Both the position numbers and the translations under genes were made by a program. The notes under the pieces are model-generated. The model saw nothing but the letters and a program-made list of their open reading frames with translations, ran no database searches and was not told the DNA's origin. Below, piece by piece: positions 11,747 through 24,819 of a stretch of DNA of 64,000 nucleotides (positions are counted from its first letter, which is position 1; each line of letters begins with the position of its first letter). This stretch comes from Spirodela intermedia (taxonomy: Eukaryota > Streptophyta > Magnoliopsida > Alismatales > Araceae), in assembly GCA_902729315.2 (NCBI GenBank), contig LR746275.1, positions 1,056,501 through 1,120,500 of the forward strand. Direction: 5' to 3'.

Positions 11747-14700
11747 ACCGGGAATCCCCTGGCGTGCAACTGCTGGTAGATATGTTCTGTATGACCGGTT
11801 AAGAGGAAAGGGGGATTATCGAGGATAGAAGTCGTAAGCTAGTCTAGATTCTAAAGCTACCAGCTAACATCTCTAGTGTCATCCAAGCGATGCTTTATTT
11901 TCCTCATTCTTCGTTGGGATGGGATTACTGTAAGCAATCTTCTTGAAGTCAAACAAGAGCGGCGAAGCACGTGGGGAAGAGGAAGGTGTTGCGCTTTCTG
12001 GTATACTTGTGCTCTTCTGTTTTGTGTGATAGTGTACCGCACCGATGTGATGAAAATACGTGGGACGTTGGTTAGAATCATTTCGGGCGCACGCGGTTCT
12101 TCAATATTGGTTAGAAAACTATTTCGAAACAACATCTTCATGATCAGGATGCATAGCAAAGTTGAAGAAAATATGGGATTTGTTCATTGAGAAATTAGAG
12201 TGATGGAATCTTGAAGCGTAATCCTTTTCATCATCTACAGAATCATTCGTCCATACCAGAGGGTCTTCAACATACACGGACTAGGACGGGAGCAAAATCG
12301 AACATCACGCTTGAAAGTATACTCCTTTGCACAAAATTCTGAGGAAAACGAACACGGAAATATCTACTCTGCAAAGAGGACAAATGACAGGACACTGTAA
12401 TAATGAAAAGGAGATTTCAGATTTGTATACTGTCTTTGAAAAACTCGTTCGAGCGATTGAGTTTTATTTCAAAGTTGACTGACAGCTGTGACGGTGATAG
12501 AACATTCAACCAGTTGACTTTTAAAGAGTCATTCGTACACCTCTTAAATATCGAGTACTATTCTGACAGCCGTGACGATGACAACAATGATTACTAAATT
12601 CTACGCTTGAGATAACGAGTTTCTCAGGAGGTAAGATGTATGTATCAGACAATCTAGACGAATTTTTCGGTAAAACCTTATTTGTTCGATGACTCGTCTA
12701 ATCTTTTGTTTTGATCTAATTACTAACTTTACCGTAAAAAGAAACCAATACGTCAATGAAAAAACTAATAATTAAAATAAACTTAAAGAATGAATCTAAA
12801 TTCTTACCATTCTTCCGCCAAAGCTTCGTGGTTTCCGTTTTACTTGTTTTAAGTTCCCAGATAATATTCATTGTTGGGTAAAAGCGTCAGATATAGATTC
12901 ACGAACAACTCATTTGACGACACGATCTCTTTCAAACACTCATCTCCTCCTCTCGAAAGGCCCCTAATGCCACCGCCCTCTACCCCTCAACAGCGCCTTC
13001 CACTGTCCGGTGTATTTCTGTCAAAATCAGTACCAGACTGGCAGGTTACGTTATGCAAGGTCCATAAAAATCCGGCCTCTTCTCTGAGTTTCCCGGGGCT
13101 TTTCCGTAGCCTCAAACGAGATCTATGATTTGTCAACAGCAACCAGTCTTGCCTGGTAAGCCCGTTCACGACTCTGCTCATTCTGCCTAGCCGGGGAAAA
13201 TGCAGAGATATATGGGAAGACCATAGGAATTACTCTTTTCACGGTAAGTCAAAAAAATATAATGGAACTCAGTTTAGCATTCGACCTAATTCAGTCTTCT
13301 GCACCAAACCAAGGAGTGCGCCGAAACACACCCAGGAATATTCTATTAAATATGCCACCAGGCATGGATATCCACAGTTGATCTGGAAGCGAAATTTCTA
13401 ACTGGATCGGACAAAAATGCTATGAATCCGAATCGGGCGGGTTTCATTAGTGTCATCAGCCGTTCCATTATTTCCGTAATCACCCTACTATTGTAGTATT
13501 TTTCAGAAAAAGGAAACCCCATTTACTTACTGTTCATATTTGAGATATGAATGGCTCGAACACATTTCAAACGGCACTTGATTTTTTACCGTTTATTCTA
13601 TGACTCGGGCCTTTTTTCTAAGTCAGATATTTTCCGTCTTCAAAGGATTATGTTATGCTCTCCGCCTCATAAATTTGACTCATGCAGTTGTATCCCAAGC
13701 GTCCCATCCAACTTGTGATGCGCTTGCTTGAGCTTTAAATAGTAGCTCACGCCAATTAAAGTAGATGGTAGGGCGTAGAGACTGCGAAACTGTGTCATTA
13801 ATTTTCGTCATTGGTAGTAGAAACCTAGGCTAACCTTTTAATTGTACATAGGAAGTAAAATATGTGAGCATAGTTATCTTCAGAAATGAGCCGTATGATC
13901 AGATTTTCCGAACAATTTGAGGCGGCTAGTAAAAAATAATTGGGTACCCAGAAGAGAATTTTAGTGACGAATGATTCAGCTCTCCCTACGGAAAAAATGA
14001 CTCATCAACAATATTCTTTCTCCGGAGTTTTGACTTTGAATCTGTTACGGCGCTATTTCGGAGGGTTACTGTCAAAAACAGTCACTGTAGATCTTGGAAG
14101 GTTACTGTCATTTGTTGTATGCCCATTACGAGTGAATTTTAGTAATATTAGTATCATACGTCGGCCTCGGGAAGGTCCACCACCACATGACTTTCGATGG
14201 CTATGAGCTATGGGCTAAAATTTATAGCCATTGAAAGCTATGGTTTATTTGCTGGAACTGCGGACGAGGGGTCGCACCAAGTCCAGGGTATCCATAAATG
14301 TGGAAGAACCTTCGCATGTGATGATCATAAATATCTCAATCGTAGCATCCCAAAGTCAAATCCCTTACTATGGAAATCATATCCAATTCTGAGAAATGTT
14401 GTACACACAATACAAAGTATTTGTAACCTATAGCTATTTTTTTAATGGCTGTCGTTAGATTTTAAAAAAGTATGCCCTTTAATTGAACGGTTTTTTATGA
14501 TAATAAAAATGTGATTTATTATTTTAAATAACCATGATATTAAAATAATATCTCTCCAAATCACTCAAATATATGCAAAAGTCATCTTATATTTGAAACC
14601 CTCTTGAAAAATAGAAAACAACAAGGGTTGTAATATTTTATAAATGAATCATCTGTGCAAAACAATAGTAATGGGTGCAGCCGTCCAATAATGCACAAAG

Positions 14701-15690
14701 GTAACTTAGTTTCTTCAGTCCTAGGTCAATTTCACTCGAGAGGCATTATTGGAATTCTAAATTGAACAAACAAATTACGTCACTTGACTGTTGACTAAAC
14801 CTTGAGAAAAAAAAACTTGATTAGTTGCAGTTCTCCTCTTATGTATAAAGAGTTGAGAGAAGAAAATTAGCAATTTCTTCAGTCAGTTATAAAGCTTTGG
14901 AAGATTCGATCAATGGAAGATCATTGGACTTGAGTTTCACAAAGGATTCTAATCTTCCACACCATAACTTAGAGAGACACTTGAGTTCTTGAGAGCTGGA
15001 GAACATTGAGTGATCATACCACAGATTATTTTCTTTGCCAACAATGACCTAGATATGAGATAAAATGGAAGAGTTTTTACTTTTTAAAATCTTACATGAC
15101 TCCTCTTATATGTATGTAAATGTGCTCGTTGTTGGGCTTTATGATTTTCATTGAGTTAATTGCATCAATCTAACATGAAATATGTTAAAATGCATTAATC
15201 ATCAAATAGAGATCTAAACCCTTAGGTCAAGTTTCGGTTTCTATATAAATATCTGTTTAAGTCATCAAATGAAAAAAAAAGTCTTAAATCATGTGAGGAC
15301 CAAGCAAAAGAAAATTAAAACAAAAGAGATGGAACAAAAATAAGATGAGAAGAAAAAGTGAGTAAACTCATATGTAGACCCATTGTCAGCCCAGTAGATG
15401 GTGTGTCAACTGACCTAGGGAGAGACAAGCATGTGTACTTATAAAATTGTGTCAAATTATCTTTATTAGGGAGAGAGAAAGTCTGATGACTCAAGCACAT
15501 CAGATGAAAGTTTAGAAGATAAGTGTCACCACCTTGCATATTCAACATATATACAAATACATGAGATAAAGATTGTGAACCAAAGTGGGTGGTTAATTAG
15601 TTTCTTATAGTGTTTTGACATTTCATATAATTTTAAGTTATTATTTCAAATTCTAACTTAATTGGGTTGACATAATCTATAGTAAGTCAA
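11747..15690. other. Gene-free stretch
   Basis: Nearly 4 kb without a supported gene on either strand. Open frames of 60-104 codons occur (for example 11876-12190 and 13940-14206, plus) but show no domain, codon bias or splice context. The first few hundred bases would contain the promoter of the minus-strand fucosyltransferase. The stretch 14820-15040 looks like a retroelement leader but cannot be assigned. Confidence 0.5.
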
Positions 15691-15699
15691 CACAAAATC

Positions 15700-16052
15700 T
15701 AATGGTAAATAAGTATAATGACCAATAATATGGTAGAGCACATCAAGATAATACATGAAAATGTTAAGAAGCATCTTACCACTAGTTATACAAATTACAA
15801 GGTGAAGGCTGATAAAAAAGGAGAAAGAAGATTTTAGAAGTTTATAATTTAGTTATAGTATATCTGAGAAAAGAAAAATTATTAGCCACAAACTATCACA
15901 AACTTAGCCCAAGGAAGTATGGACCATGTAAGGTCCTTTATAAGATTAATGACAATGCATATGTCATTGACTTATTAGAGACAATGAAAATAGTTAAATG
16001 TTATGGATCTTTATGAGTATTATCTAAAAATAGATGAAAACTCTAAGATGAG
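15700..16052 (+). mobile_element. Ty3/gypsy pol C-terminal relic, interrupted by a solo LTR
   Basis: Plus-strand translation, with a few stops and shifts, matches the C-terminal tail of gypsy polyproteins downstream of the integrase core, including the conserved block near 15910-15975. The match stops exactly at the LTR start (16053). In-frame similarity resumes just after it, at 17773, once one copy of the 5-bp duplication is removed. The relic is therefore older than LTR copy B. It is dead. Confidence 0.8.
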
Positions 16053-17767
16053 TGATAAGTCTTTATTATCATGAGTTAATAATTAATAAATAATATAGTT
16101 TTAGCCTTAACTCATGATAAGTAGACTTATATTTATATTAAATTATGAAAAGTAGTTTTTAGTTAATTAATGTGATTTTATATTATTTTATATAATTTTT
16201 ATAATCTTATTTTTCAGATAAATAAAGAAAAAAATAAAAAAAGATGAGGGACCCACTAGCTAATTAGACCCACAAACAAGTTGAAAGCATAGTTGGGGTA
16301 GAACTACGAATAGGGGCTCAAACGACTATAGACTAATGAGGGCACATACATGTCATTCTCCTTTCACGTCACCAGTGGCTATCTAGCTATAGGGTAAGGA
16401 GTGGTTGTACACGTGGGAGAAAAGAACTCATTACTTCTAATATGATATTATCATATACTTGCCAAAAACTTCAATATACAACTGATGTAAGATTAAACTC
16501 GCATCACACCTTCCCCCGAATGGTGTGGATTATTTTAATACCTAAAGTACTCCCTAGTTATAACAATGATATATCATGATGATGTCACTTTATTAAAGTA
16601 TTAGAATACTTATTTCACTCTCTCTCATACAAGCAAGCAATTAGCATGAGTTTGAATCTTACTAGAGTCAAAACTTATATTTTTATCTAATTAAATCATA
16701 ACTTTTCTACAAATCGTTAGTACAAGATTAAGCCGCTAAAATTATTTGATCATCGACAAAAATTTCATCAAGATAATGTGTGGAACATTATTACTAATAA
16801 TTTTGAATGATTCGTGATAAAATATTACAAATCTATCAAGTAAATCATCTTCGATTGATCGATGAATAAGTCGTCATTGAGAAGAGAACAATTTACCGAG
16901 AGATGAGTCGTCACCTCTTGAGAGCATACCAAATATGATGAAGAGCCTCTTTTTGCTACGTGGACTTGAGGATGAAGCTCTTTGTATGCATCCCATCTTC
17001 ATCTAGTTCCTCTCTGTCGAATGACAATCGTCAAAGAGTCGTAAAGTCACTATTTTTTCACTCCACTAGGTGACAACCGCCAGAGATAATTTGACGACTC
17101 ATTTCATCAATCTTTAGACTTCACAAGAAAATTTAGATATTACTCATGTCGTATTTGTTCAAGGAAAGTCTTCAAAGTTGTAAACATTACATGACAATTC
17201 TCTTGAATACTCAAGATTTTAGTGCATCATTAATACATCATTACCGTAATATTGGAACTCTATTTTTCCTGCTTTCAACTTAATTTTTACTTCATTTAAA
17301 GATAATTTGTGTGATTTAAATTTTCAAACTACTCTTCATTCAATTACGATTATTTCTACTTTTATAGATCTTAATTTGACCAACTAAATTATCTATAATC
17401 ACTTACGTAAGATTTTTTAACTAAAACTTTATTTCTCTCAATTCACATTTATTGGGTGCTAACGTCATCTTGACGTTCACACTATTATTTCTCTTTTTTA
17501 TGAATTTTAAATATATTTTAATTTTATTTCTTAGTTTAAAATTTATAAAAAATTATATTCTTTGAAACAAAAATTGAAATATTACCTGATATTATATTAC
17601 ATCCTTGTGATTGACATGGTAAATTTTCACTAGTTTTGGAATTTTTATTGAATTATAATTGATAGATTTATTCAAAAATACTTCTAAATATCTGAAAATT
17701 AGTATTTTTTTAGTTTTTATAAATTTTAAATTTATGTGATTTACTATATAACAACTTAGTCATGTCA
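16053..17767 (+). repeat. Solo LTR, copy B, inserted in a gypsy relic
   Basis: The 1715-bp copy has TGATAAG at its start and CATGTCA at its end. The flanks are ATGAG (16048-16052) and ATGAT (17768-17772), a target duplication with one mismatch. It includes the extra segment of about 120 bp near 16515-16640. It is AT-rich and has lost nearly all CpG relative to copy A. Confidence 0.88.
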
Positions 17768-17772
17768 ATGAT

Positions 17773-19270
17773 TTCTTTTGAAGTAAGAGAGATTGATACA
17801 TTTTATTTAAGATGTTAAACAAAACAAAAGCACAAATAACATGAAGATCTATTTAAGTTGGGGTTAATCCAATTACAAAATTAAGCCCATAATAAGACAC
17901 GTTTTAGGATGTGTCCATATTTATATTTCTGTCTTCAAATTTTTATTTTTACCTCTTTCTATTTTGACCCCCTTTTATTTTTAGTTATTTTTATTTTTAT
18001 CCTCTTATTTTTAGCTCGTGTTATTTTTATCCCCCTTCTATTTTTAGCTCTTTCTATTTTTATCCTTTTTTATTTTTATCTCTTTTTCTATTTTTAGTTC
18101 TTTCTAATTTTATTATTAGTTATATTTTTAGTTCCTTTCTATCTTTATGCTTTTACTATTTTCGCTCCCTCTTCTATTCTTATTTTATTTTTATTCATAT
18201 TCTCCTTTCTATTATTCTCTTTCTCATTTTATTTTTGAATTTCATTTGAAATTTAAATTTAGGCACCCAATCAACACACTTCATCCTATTTAAAAGCATC
18301 CCATGTAGTTCAAGAGTCATTTAAATTTTAATTTCAATCATTATATTTCATGAGTTTCTTCCCCTCTAAGGTACTCATCATCTACAAGTGGACTCCAATG
18401 CCCATGCGGACTCAAAGAACTTGACTCTTTGATTATGTAAGCTTAGGATCACACTCTTGTGGGTGGTTCAAGATACTTGTCCTCTCTAACTTATAAATTC
18501 TAAGCAAAATAATAATGACATAAGCACATCTTTCGAGGATTCAAGACATGATTTCGATCTCCACAATGCTAAAGTTGTTTGCAGCTCACATAAGTCATCC
18601 AACTCACAAGTTTCACTATGTCACAATATGAGAAGCTGGTCCATTGCTTCTTTCTCTTACTATATTTTCTTACTATATGTCACAATATGATTAAGCCTTC
18701 CAAAATACTCATACATTTATCCAATCTTCAATATTTTTCAGCTTCATGAATCAACAATATCATCTCAAAAAGTCAACTCATTCCCACTATTCTTGATGAA
18801 GGTCTAACTTAAGCTGTTGAACTTCTTGAAATACTAAACACTAGACAAGTCAGAATTGGCCAAAAATTGATTGCCAAATGAAAGGACCTTCCTAACTTCA
18901 AATCCTCTTGAGAACATGCTGATCTTTGCAAACAATAATTTCTTCATCTTGAGGACAAGTTGAATGTCATGGACAGGATTGTTAATAAATCCTTTAGGCT
19001 AAGGTCTGAATCTAATTGCAAAAAATATTCTTCCAAAGGTCACTTGTAATACCATCATACTATCATCAACATATGTGGCACCACAACAACACAATTCCAT
19101 AATCAAGTCAACAATAATTCTATAGAATTTAGTCACACTATAATAGTATGGCCATATAACTCATGCCAACAACACGATCGAACATGCATTGACAAAGACT
19201 ACAGAATCATTGTTGTCTAAAGAAGAAAGAGCCTCTTTCATCAAAAAGGATGAAAAAATAGGGAAGTTGA
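17773..19270. other. Retroelement tail and T-rich spacer
   Basis: It begins with the continuation of the gypsy relic. From about 17930 to 18240 it becomes a low-complexity tract built of irregular 'tattttta' and 'ctttctattttta' units. 18240-19270 is AT-rich DNA without a supported gene and may include more retroelement debris. Confidence 0.55.
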
Positions 19271-19436
19271 ATCTTGGGTCATTTTTATGCCATATATTAG
19301 TCACTATCACTATTCATCTACTCTTTATAATTGTTATGAAATTACGATCTTATTAGAGTCTTCTACTTGGGGTCCGTCAATTTTTTCCAAAAATTTGAAA
19401 AAGAAACAATTTTTCACTGGGCTATTGTCACTGGTG

Positions 19437-20063
19437 ATAAATCCGAGCCCCCTGCTTCGTCACCCGAGACCGGCCCCGACCGTTGCTCAGTCTTTCGTGT
19501 TACCTGCGGAAGCTCCCACTGACCCTACGGCGGTAAGTCAAGGTATAAGGATTCCAGTGAACTCGAAAGCTTACAGTGGGGAAGAAGAAAGGGGAGAAGG
19601 AGCTTGACACGACAGCCTCTCTTGTCCCTAGGCTCTCACCCGTACACCCGTCTCCTCCTCGAGAATTCCCCCCACTCCTCCGACGAGACCTCTCTCGTTC
19701 AAAGCTTCCCTCCTCCTCTCCTCGCCCTCTCCCTCTCTTCTTCGGCCGCGTCCTCTTCTCCTTAGACAGGCTCTTCCGTCTGCCTCGGGTCTCTGATAGA
19801 TCCGGATGGCTCGTTCCACATCCAGGAGGCTCGCTCCGCCGAGCCCTCGTCTTACCGCGTCCTCCGTGCGGTCCCCTCGTGAGCCACGCGAGTGAGGTGC
19901 CCCCCTCCCGTCGCGCGCATCTCACGTGGTCTCTCTCCCGGTTCAACCCGGTCGAGAGGTTCCGGGGGTGTCACAGCTATCTCCAATCGGAAATTTTTTC
20001 GCCGCCACCGTCCCCCTCCTCTCCCCGGATCCAGGAAGTGCGCTCTTTTGAAAGGGGATGATA
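19437..20063 (+). promoter_or_regulatory. GC-rich, CT-rich candidate promoter/leader region upstream of SETH1
   Basis: An abrupt change from AT-rich to GC- and CpG-rich DNA with long pyrimidine stretches ('ctctccctctcttctt'). Long open frames exist on both strands here because of the composition, but none shows a domain. The position suits a promoter or 5' leader for the plus-strand gene downstream. No clear TATA box was found. Confidence 0.4.
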
Positions 20064-20233
20064 GAGGCGCCGATGGAGAGTGAGGGCCGCACGCTCGTCG
20101 TCGATCGGGGAGAGGGCGGCGGGTGCCGGCGACGACGGCGGTGGTGACGACGAAGACGGTGGAGCCGCACCGATCACCTGCTTCGCCGAAGGCGCGACAC
20201 AACCATTCTCGGATAATCCGCCTCCATAAACGG
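20064..20233 (+). pseudogene. Decayed duplicate of PSMG4 exon 1
   Basis: The end of this stretch matches exon 1 of the intact PSMG4 gene (24820-24969), with 'gatcac.tgctt.gccgaag' against 'gatcacgagctttacggagg', then 'ataatccgcctccataaacgg' against 'ataatccgcctccagaaacag', followed by a kept GTGAG donor. About 8 bases are missing between the two blocks, so the chaperone reading frame is broken. Homology continues into the following intron-like DNA (20721-20990 against 25540-25790; 21660-21720 against 26525-26590). The later chaperone exons are absent; SETH1 lies there instead. The exon could now serve as a 5' UTR exon of SETH1. Confidence 0.7.
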
Positions 20234-22433
20234 GTGAGTCAACCTCGTATCCCTCCGGGAGCACGAAAATTTTGGTTTCAGTGTCAAATATGTTCTCATG
20301 GATCTCTATTCAAACTGGCCGACCTTCTCTTGAATGGGGGTTTAAGGCCGCTCCGAGTAAGAGGATGCTAGCGAAAACCTTTTTCTCGTGTCCTTACCTC
20401 CTCATGGAGTGTTTTTACGCCGACCTCTGTATTCAAAACCTTGAAGCGGTCGTGACCCTATGAACAACATTAAAAAACGCCTAACTTATCCATTCCTTGC
20501 CTGGATGATGACGGATGGGGATCCAGAATACGAAGACGTCAACGATGGTAAAGGGCCTGCCCTTTCATCTAGTTGGAGTAGAAAGGCATATTAGTTTATC
20601 TGGAGTGAAATGTCGGGTTTGAAAATGCGATGTGGTTCGTTCCCACCGCTTAGATATACGTATAACATAAATCCTTTACAAAATTCTGATTTACCTGAAA
20701 TTTTCACAATCTTGCCCTGCTTGCTGGCCAGGTATCTATGATCACCTGATTGAACTTGAAAACATCGGGCTTTTTATTGGTTTTTTGTTCTGCAAAAAGG
20801 AAATGTGCCTTAGGCGCATTCAGTTTTTTGGTGCTCTCCACCGACGGCCATGGGAAAGTTGTTTGGGTGATGGGGATTGGAGGGAGTATCGGACTTGCTA
20901 ACGGGACATGGTACAGGAACTGATTATTGCAGAATACAGTATATCTTATCAAAGAAAAGGCAGATAGGTTTTACCTTACGCATTTGTGTGAATAGAGATA
21001 GATGAATAGTTCACAGGAAGGGGAATGCAATGTGCCCATGCATGATTACTTTTATATTACAGTATAATATGGTCTGGTGGAGATAATTTTCATTTAATTA
21101 TCCATCTGGTGCGCCCTTCTATTCAAATGGTGCCCACATCTTAGCTTGTCACCTAAAATGTGAGCTACTTCATCAGAATGTGGACATTCTTTTGTTTCTG
21201 CCAGGCTTTTTTTTAAAAAAAAGTTAAAGAGGTTTATTGTATTTAGTGGCTATTAGGGGATTACTTAAAATTATGGTTTGCTGGTGGCTCCTTTGAACAG
21301 ACAATTGGAAAATGAATCCATCTATGTGTAATGATTTGGGTCAACTCAGCAGATGAAAAATCTGAAGGTGGTAATGCCTGCATTGGCATTTCTTACCCGA
21401 ACCTTGAAGGCAATTATCACTCGTTTTCTACGTATGAGAAGGAACATGCACTATAGCTCTTGGAGTCCAGAAATGGCTACATAATTTGTTGGGGGACCCA
21501 TTTATCACTAGGACAGAGGATCTTTCCTTCGTGGACGCCATATCTGAAGTAAACTCCCAGCTGTTAACAAACAGGTATTTGCAAGATTATTTTTATTTTT
21601 TCTTCAGAGGATGGCCAAATAGAACGAGGGAGCTGTAAAGAGGTAATTGTATCAATGGAGAGAACCGCTTCTGTATTTCAAGGGTTGAATTCTGTAGAAC
21701 TCTCACCTAGCTCACGACACAAAGCTGCTAAGAGGGTTACTTGAGTCACCATCATGGGGCCACACAGGAGACCATGGTACATCACTTTTGACTTCGTTCA
21801 AGAAGGTATCAGAAATTCTTGAGACCGGTTCTAATAAGAAAGTTTATTGGTCAAGATTTAAGGTTCCCCATTTGTAGGTTGACATTTATTTTCTTTAATG
21901 GTCAGAAGTGAAGTTCATGGGGTGGGATGCACTATACACCAATGACCACCCATTAATGTACCACTGTTGTTCCCGCTCCAGTGTCACTTGCATCACATTC
22001 AATGACAAGATTCTTATTTAAAACCTAAGTTTTGCCCTGTCAGCAACTGCACACACTTCATCTGCATTCCTATCATGATATAGACTTTGCTTTGTTGACA
22101 AGTTCATATGTGGTTCTGCAATCAAATTATAACTTTTGATAAACATTTTAGAATAGTCTGTTAAACTTATGTGATTATTATAAATCACATATGTGGTATA
22201 ACTTTTGATACCATGTGATTGTGTCATCCAGTAATTATTATAAATCACCCTTAATTTAATGTTGTAATATGGTAATTGTCTACATTCTTGGCTGTTTCTT
22301 GGCATATATTCCGGTCATCTTCCACTATTCAATGTCTATGCTGAATAAAGTTTATATCTTGAAGTTACAGTTACCATCACTACATCATAAACTTCTTTTT
22401 GGACCCTAAATTTCTCTTTTCTGATCTGATCAG

Positions 22434-22548
22434 GCCGAAGAGAAATTATCAAATGAGCCAGATGTGGACTGCTAGCGTACTGAAGTCGTGGCTCCTGCTC
22501 TAAAAATTCTCCCATAAGTTCTTATCACTGCATTCAACTTTTTTCCTG
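22434..22548 (+). other. Probable 5' UTR exon segment of SETH1
   Basis: A strong acceptor (polypyrimidine, then CTGATCTGATCAG at 22433) precedes a leader of about 115 bases before the SETH1 ATG. The matching donor may be the GTGAGT at 20234, giving an intron of about 2.2 kb. This is inferred from splice signals only. Confidence 0.5.
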
Positions 22549-23454
22549 ATGGAGAATGCCCCTGAGAGGCCTAGGCCTCCACATAAGTGGAAAAAAGTGG
22601 TATATGGAGGGATGCAACCTGGATACGATGATAACTACACTGATGAATCTTTCCTGGAAGACATGGTTATGAACGCCAACGTTGTGAAGAGAGACTTGAA
22701 GAAAGTGATGCTCGATTCGATTTCAATTTCCCAGTACATATGCATTGTGGCCGTTGTCGTCTGTGTCTGGGCGTACACATTAGCTTCAGCCATCAGTGAA
22801 AAATCTCTTCTCTTTCTTGACGTTGCTCTGCTGGGACTCGGTTTTGTGGTCCTCCTTTTAATGGATGGTAGGCTCACCGTCTGCTTGCTTTCTCGCTATC
22901 TCCTTAACATTTCATTTTTCATCGGCAGTTTATACGTCCTAGCACCCATTTATTACACTCTCACAAGGTCCATCAGCTCCGACTCCATATGGGCACTCAC
23001 TGTTTCGCTTGTCATACTCCATCTCTTCCTACATGACTACTCAGGTTCCATTATTAGACCACCCGGTGCGCTGAATAATCCCACATTGGCCAGCAACGTA
23101 TCTCTGAATGCTTCCATCGTCTCTTCAGTCCTTATAGCCTCGCGCCTTCCCTCCAGGCTTCATGTCTTCGCTGTAATGCTCTTCTCGTTGCAGGTCTTCT
23201 TGTTCGCGCCTCTTGTTATGTATTGCATTAAGAAGTTCTCCTCCAGACTTCATCTCCTCTGCTCCTTCCTACTGATGGGTATGGCCCTGGGCTTGATATT
23301 TCCCCTGCACCGTTTACTATTTCTGGTGTTTGGGGGTCTGCAGGTGTTCATTATAGTCGTCTGTCCTTACTGGCTCATAAGAATCCATGAATACAAGTTT
23401 GAGATAAATGGTCCCTGGGACGAAGCCAGGCTCTGCTTCGACATAACAGAGTGA
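22549..23454 (+). CDS. SETH1: GPI-GlcNAc transferase subunit PIG-C / GPI2 (SETH1-like)
   Basis: A single-exon frame of 301 residues. It is the PIG-C/GPI2 subunit of the ER-membrane complex that transfers GlcNAc to phosphatidylinositol, the first step of GPI-anchor synthesis. Family signatures are plain: the N-terminal [20 protein letters not shown] block, the [20 protein letters not shown] block, the HLFLHDYSG block, the [19 protein letters not shown] block and the C-terminal [19 protein letters not shown] ending. Several hydrophobic segments (roughly residues 60-80, 85-105, 115-135, 145-160, 205-225, 235-275) fit a multi-pass protein. Length is normal for the plant family and the frame is intact. 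In Arabidopsis the orthologue is needed for pollen tube growth. Confidence 0.95.
   Translation: MENAPERPRPPHKWKKVVYGGMQPGYDDNYTDESFLEDMVMNANVVKRDLKKVMLDSISISQYICIVAVVVCVWAYTLASAISEKSLLFLDVALLGLGFVVLLLMDGRLTVCLLSRYLLNISFFIGSLYVLAPIYYTLTRSISSDSIWALTVSLVILHLFLHDYSGSIIRPPGALNNPTLASNVSLNASIVSSVLIASRLPSRLHVFAVMLFSLQVFLFAPLVMYCIKKFSSRLHLLCSFLLMGMALGLIFPLHRLLFLVFGGLQVFIIVVCPYWLIRIHEYKFEINGPWDEARLCFDITE

Positions 23455-24819
<1,365 letters not shown>

Noticed and set aside
13940-14433. Two open frames of 78-88 codons in the gene-free stretch
   Set aside because: No domain, no codon bias, and no splice or promoter context.
19500-20202. Overlapping long open frames on both strands (148, 161 and 116 codons)
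   Set aside because: Several frames on both strands are open at once because of GC and CT richness. None has a domain or splice pattern, so the region is treated as promoter/leader.
22018-22305. 95-codon minus-strand frame upstream of SETH1
   Set aside because: It lies in the probable SETH1 5' UTR intron, in AT-rich DNA with a local partial duplication ('attattataaatcac' twice), and has no domain.
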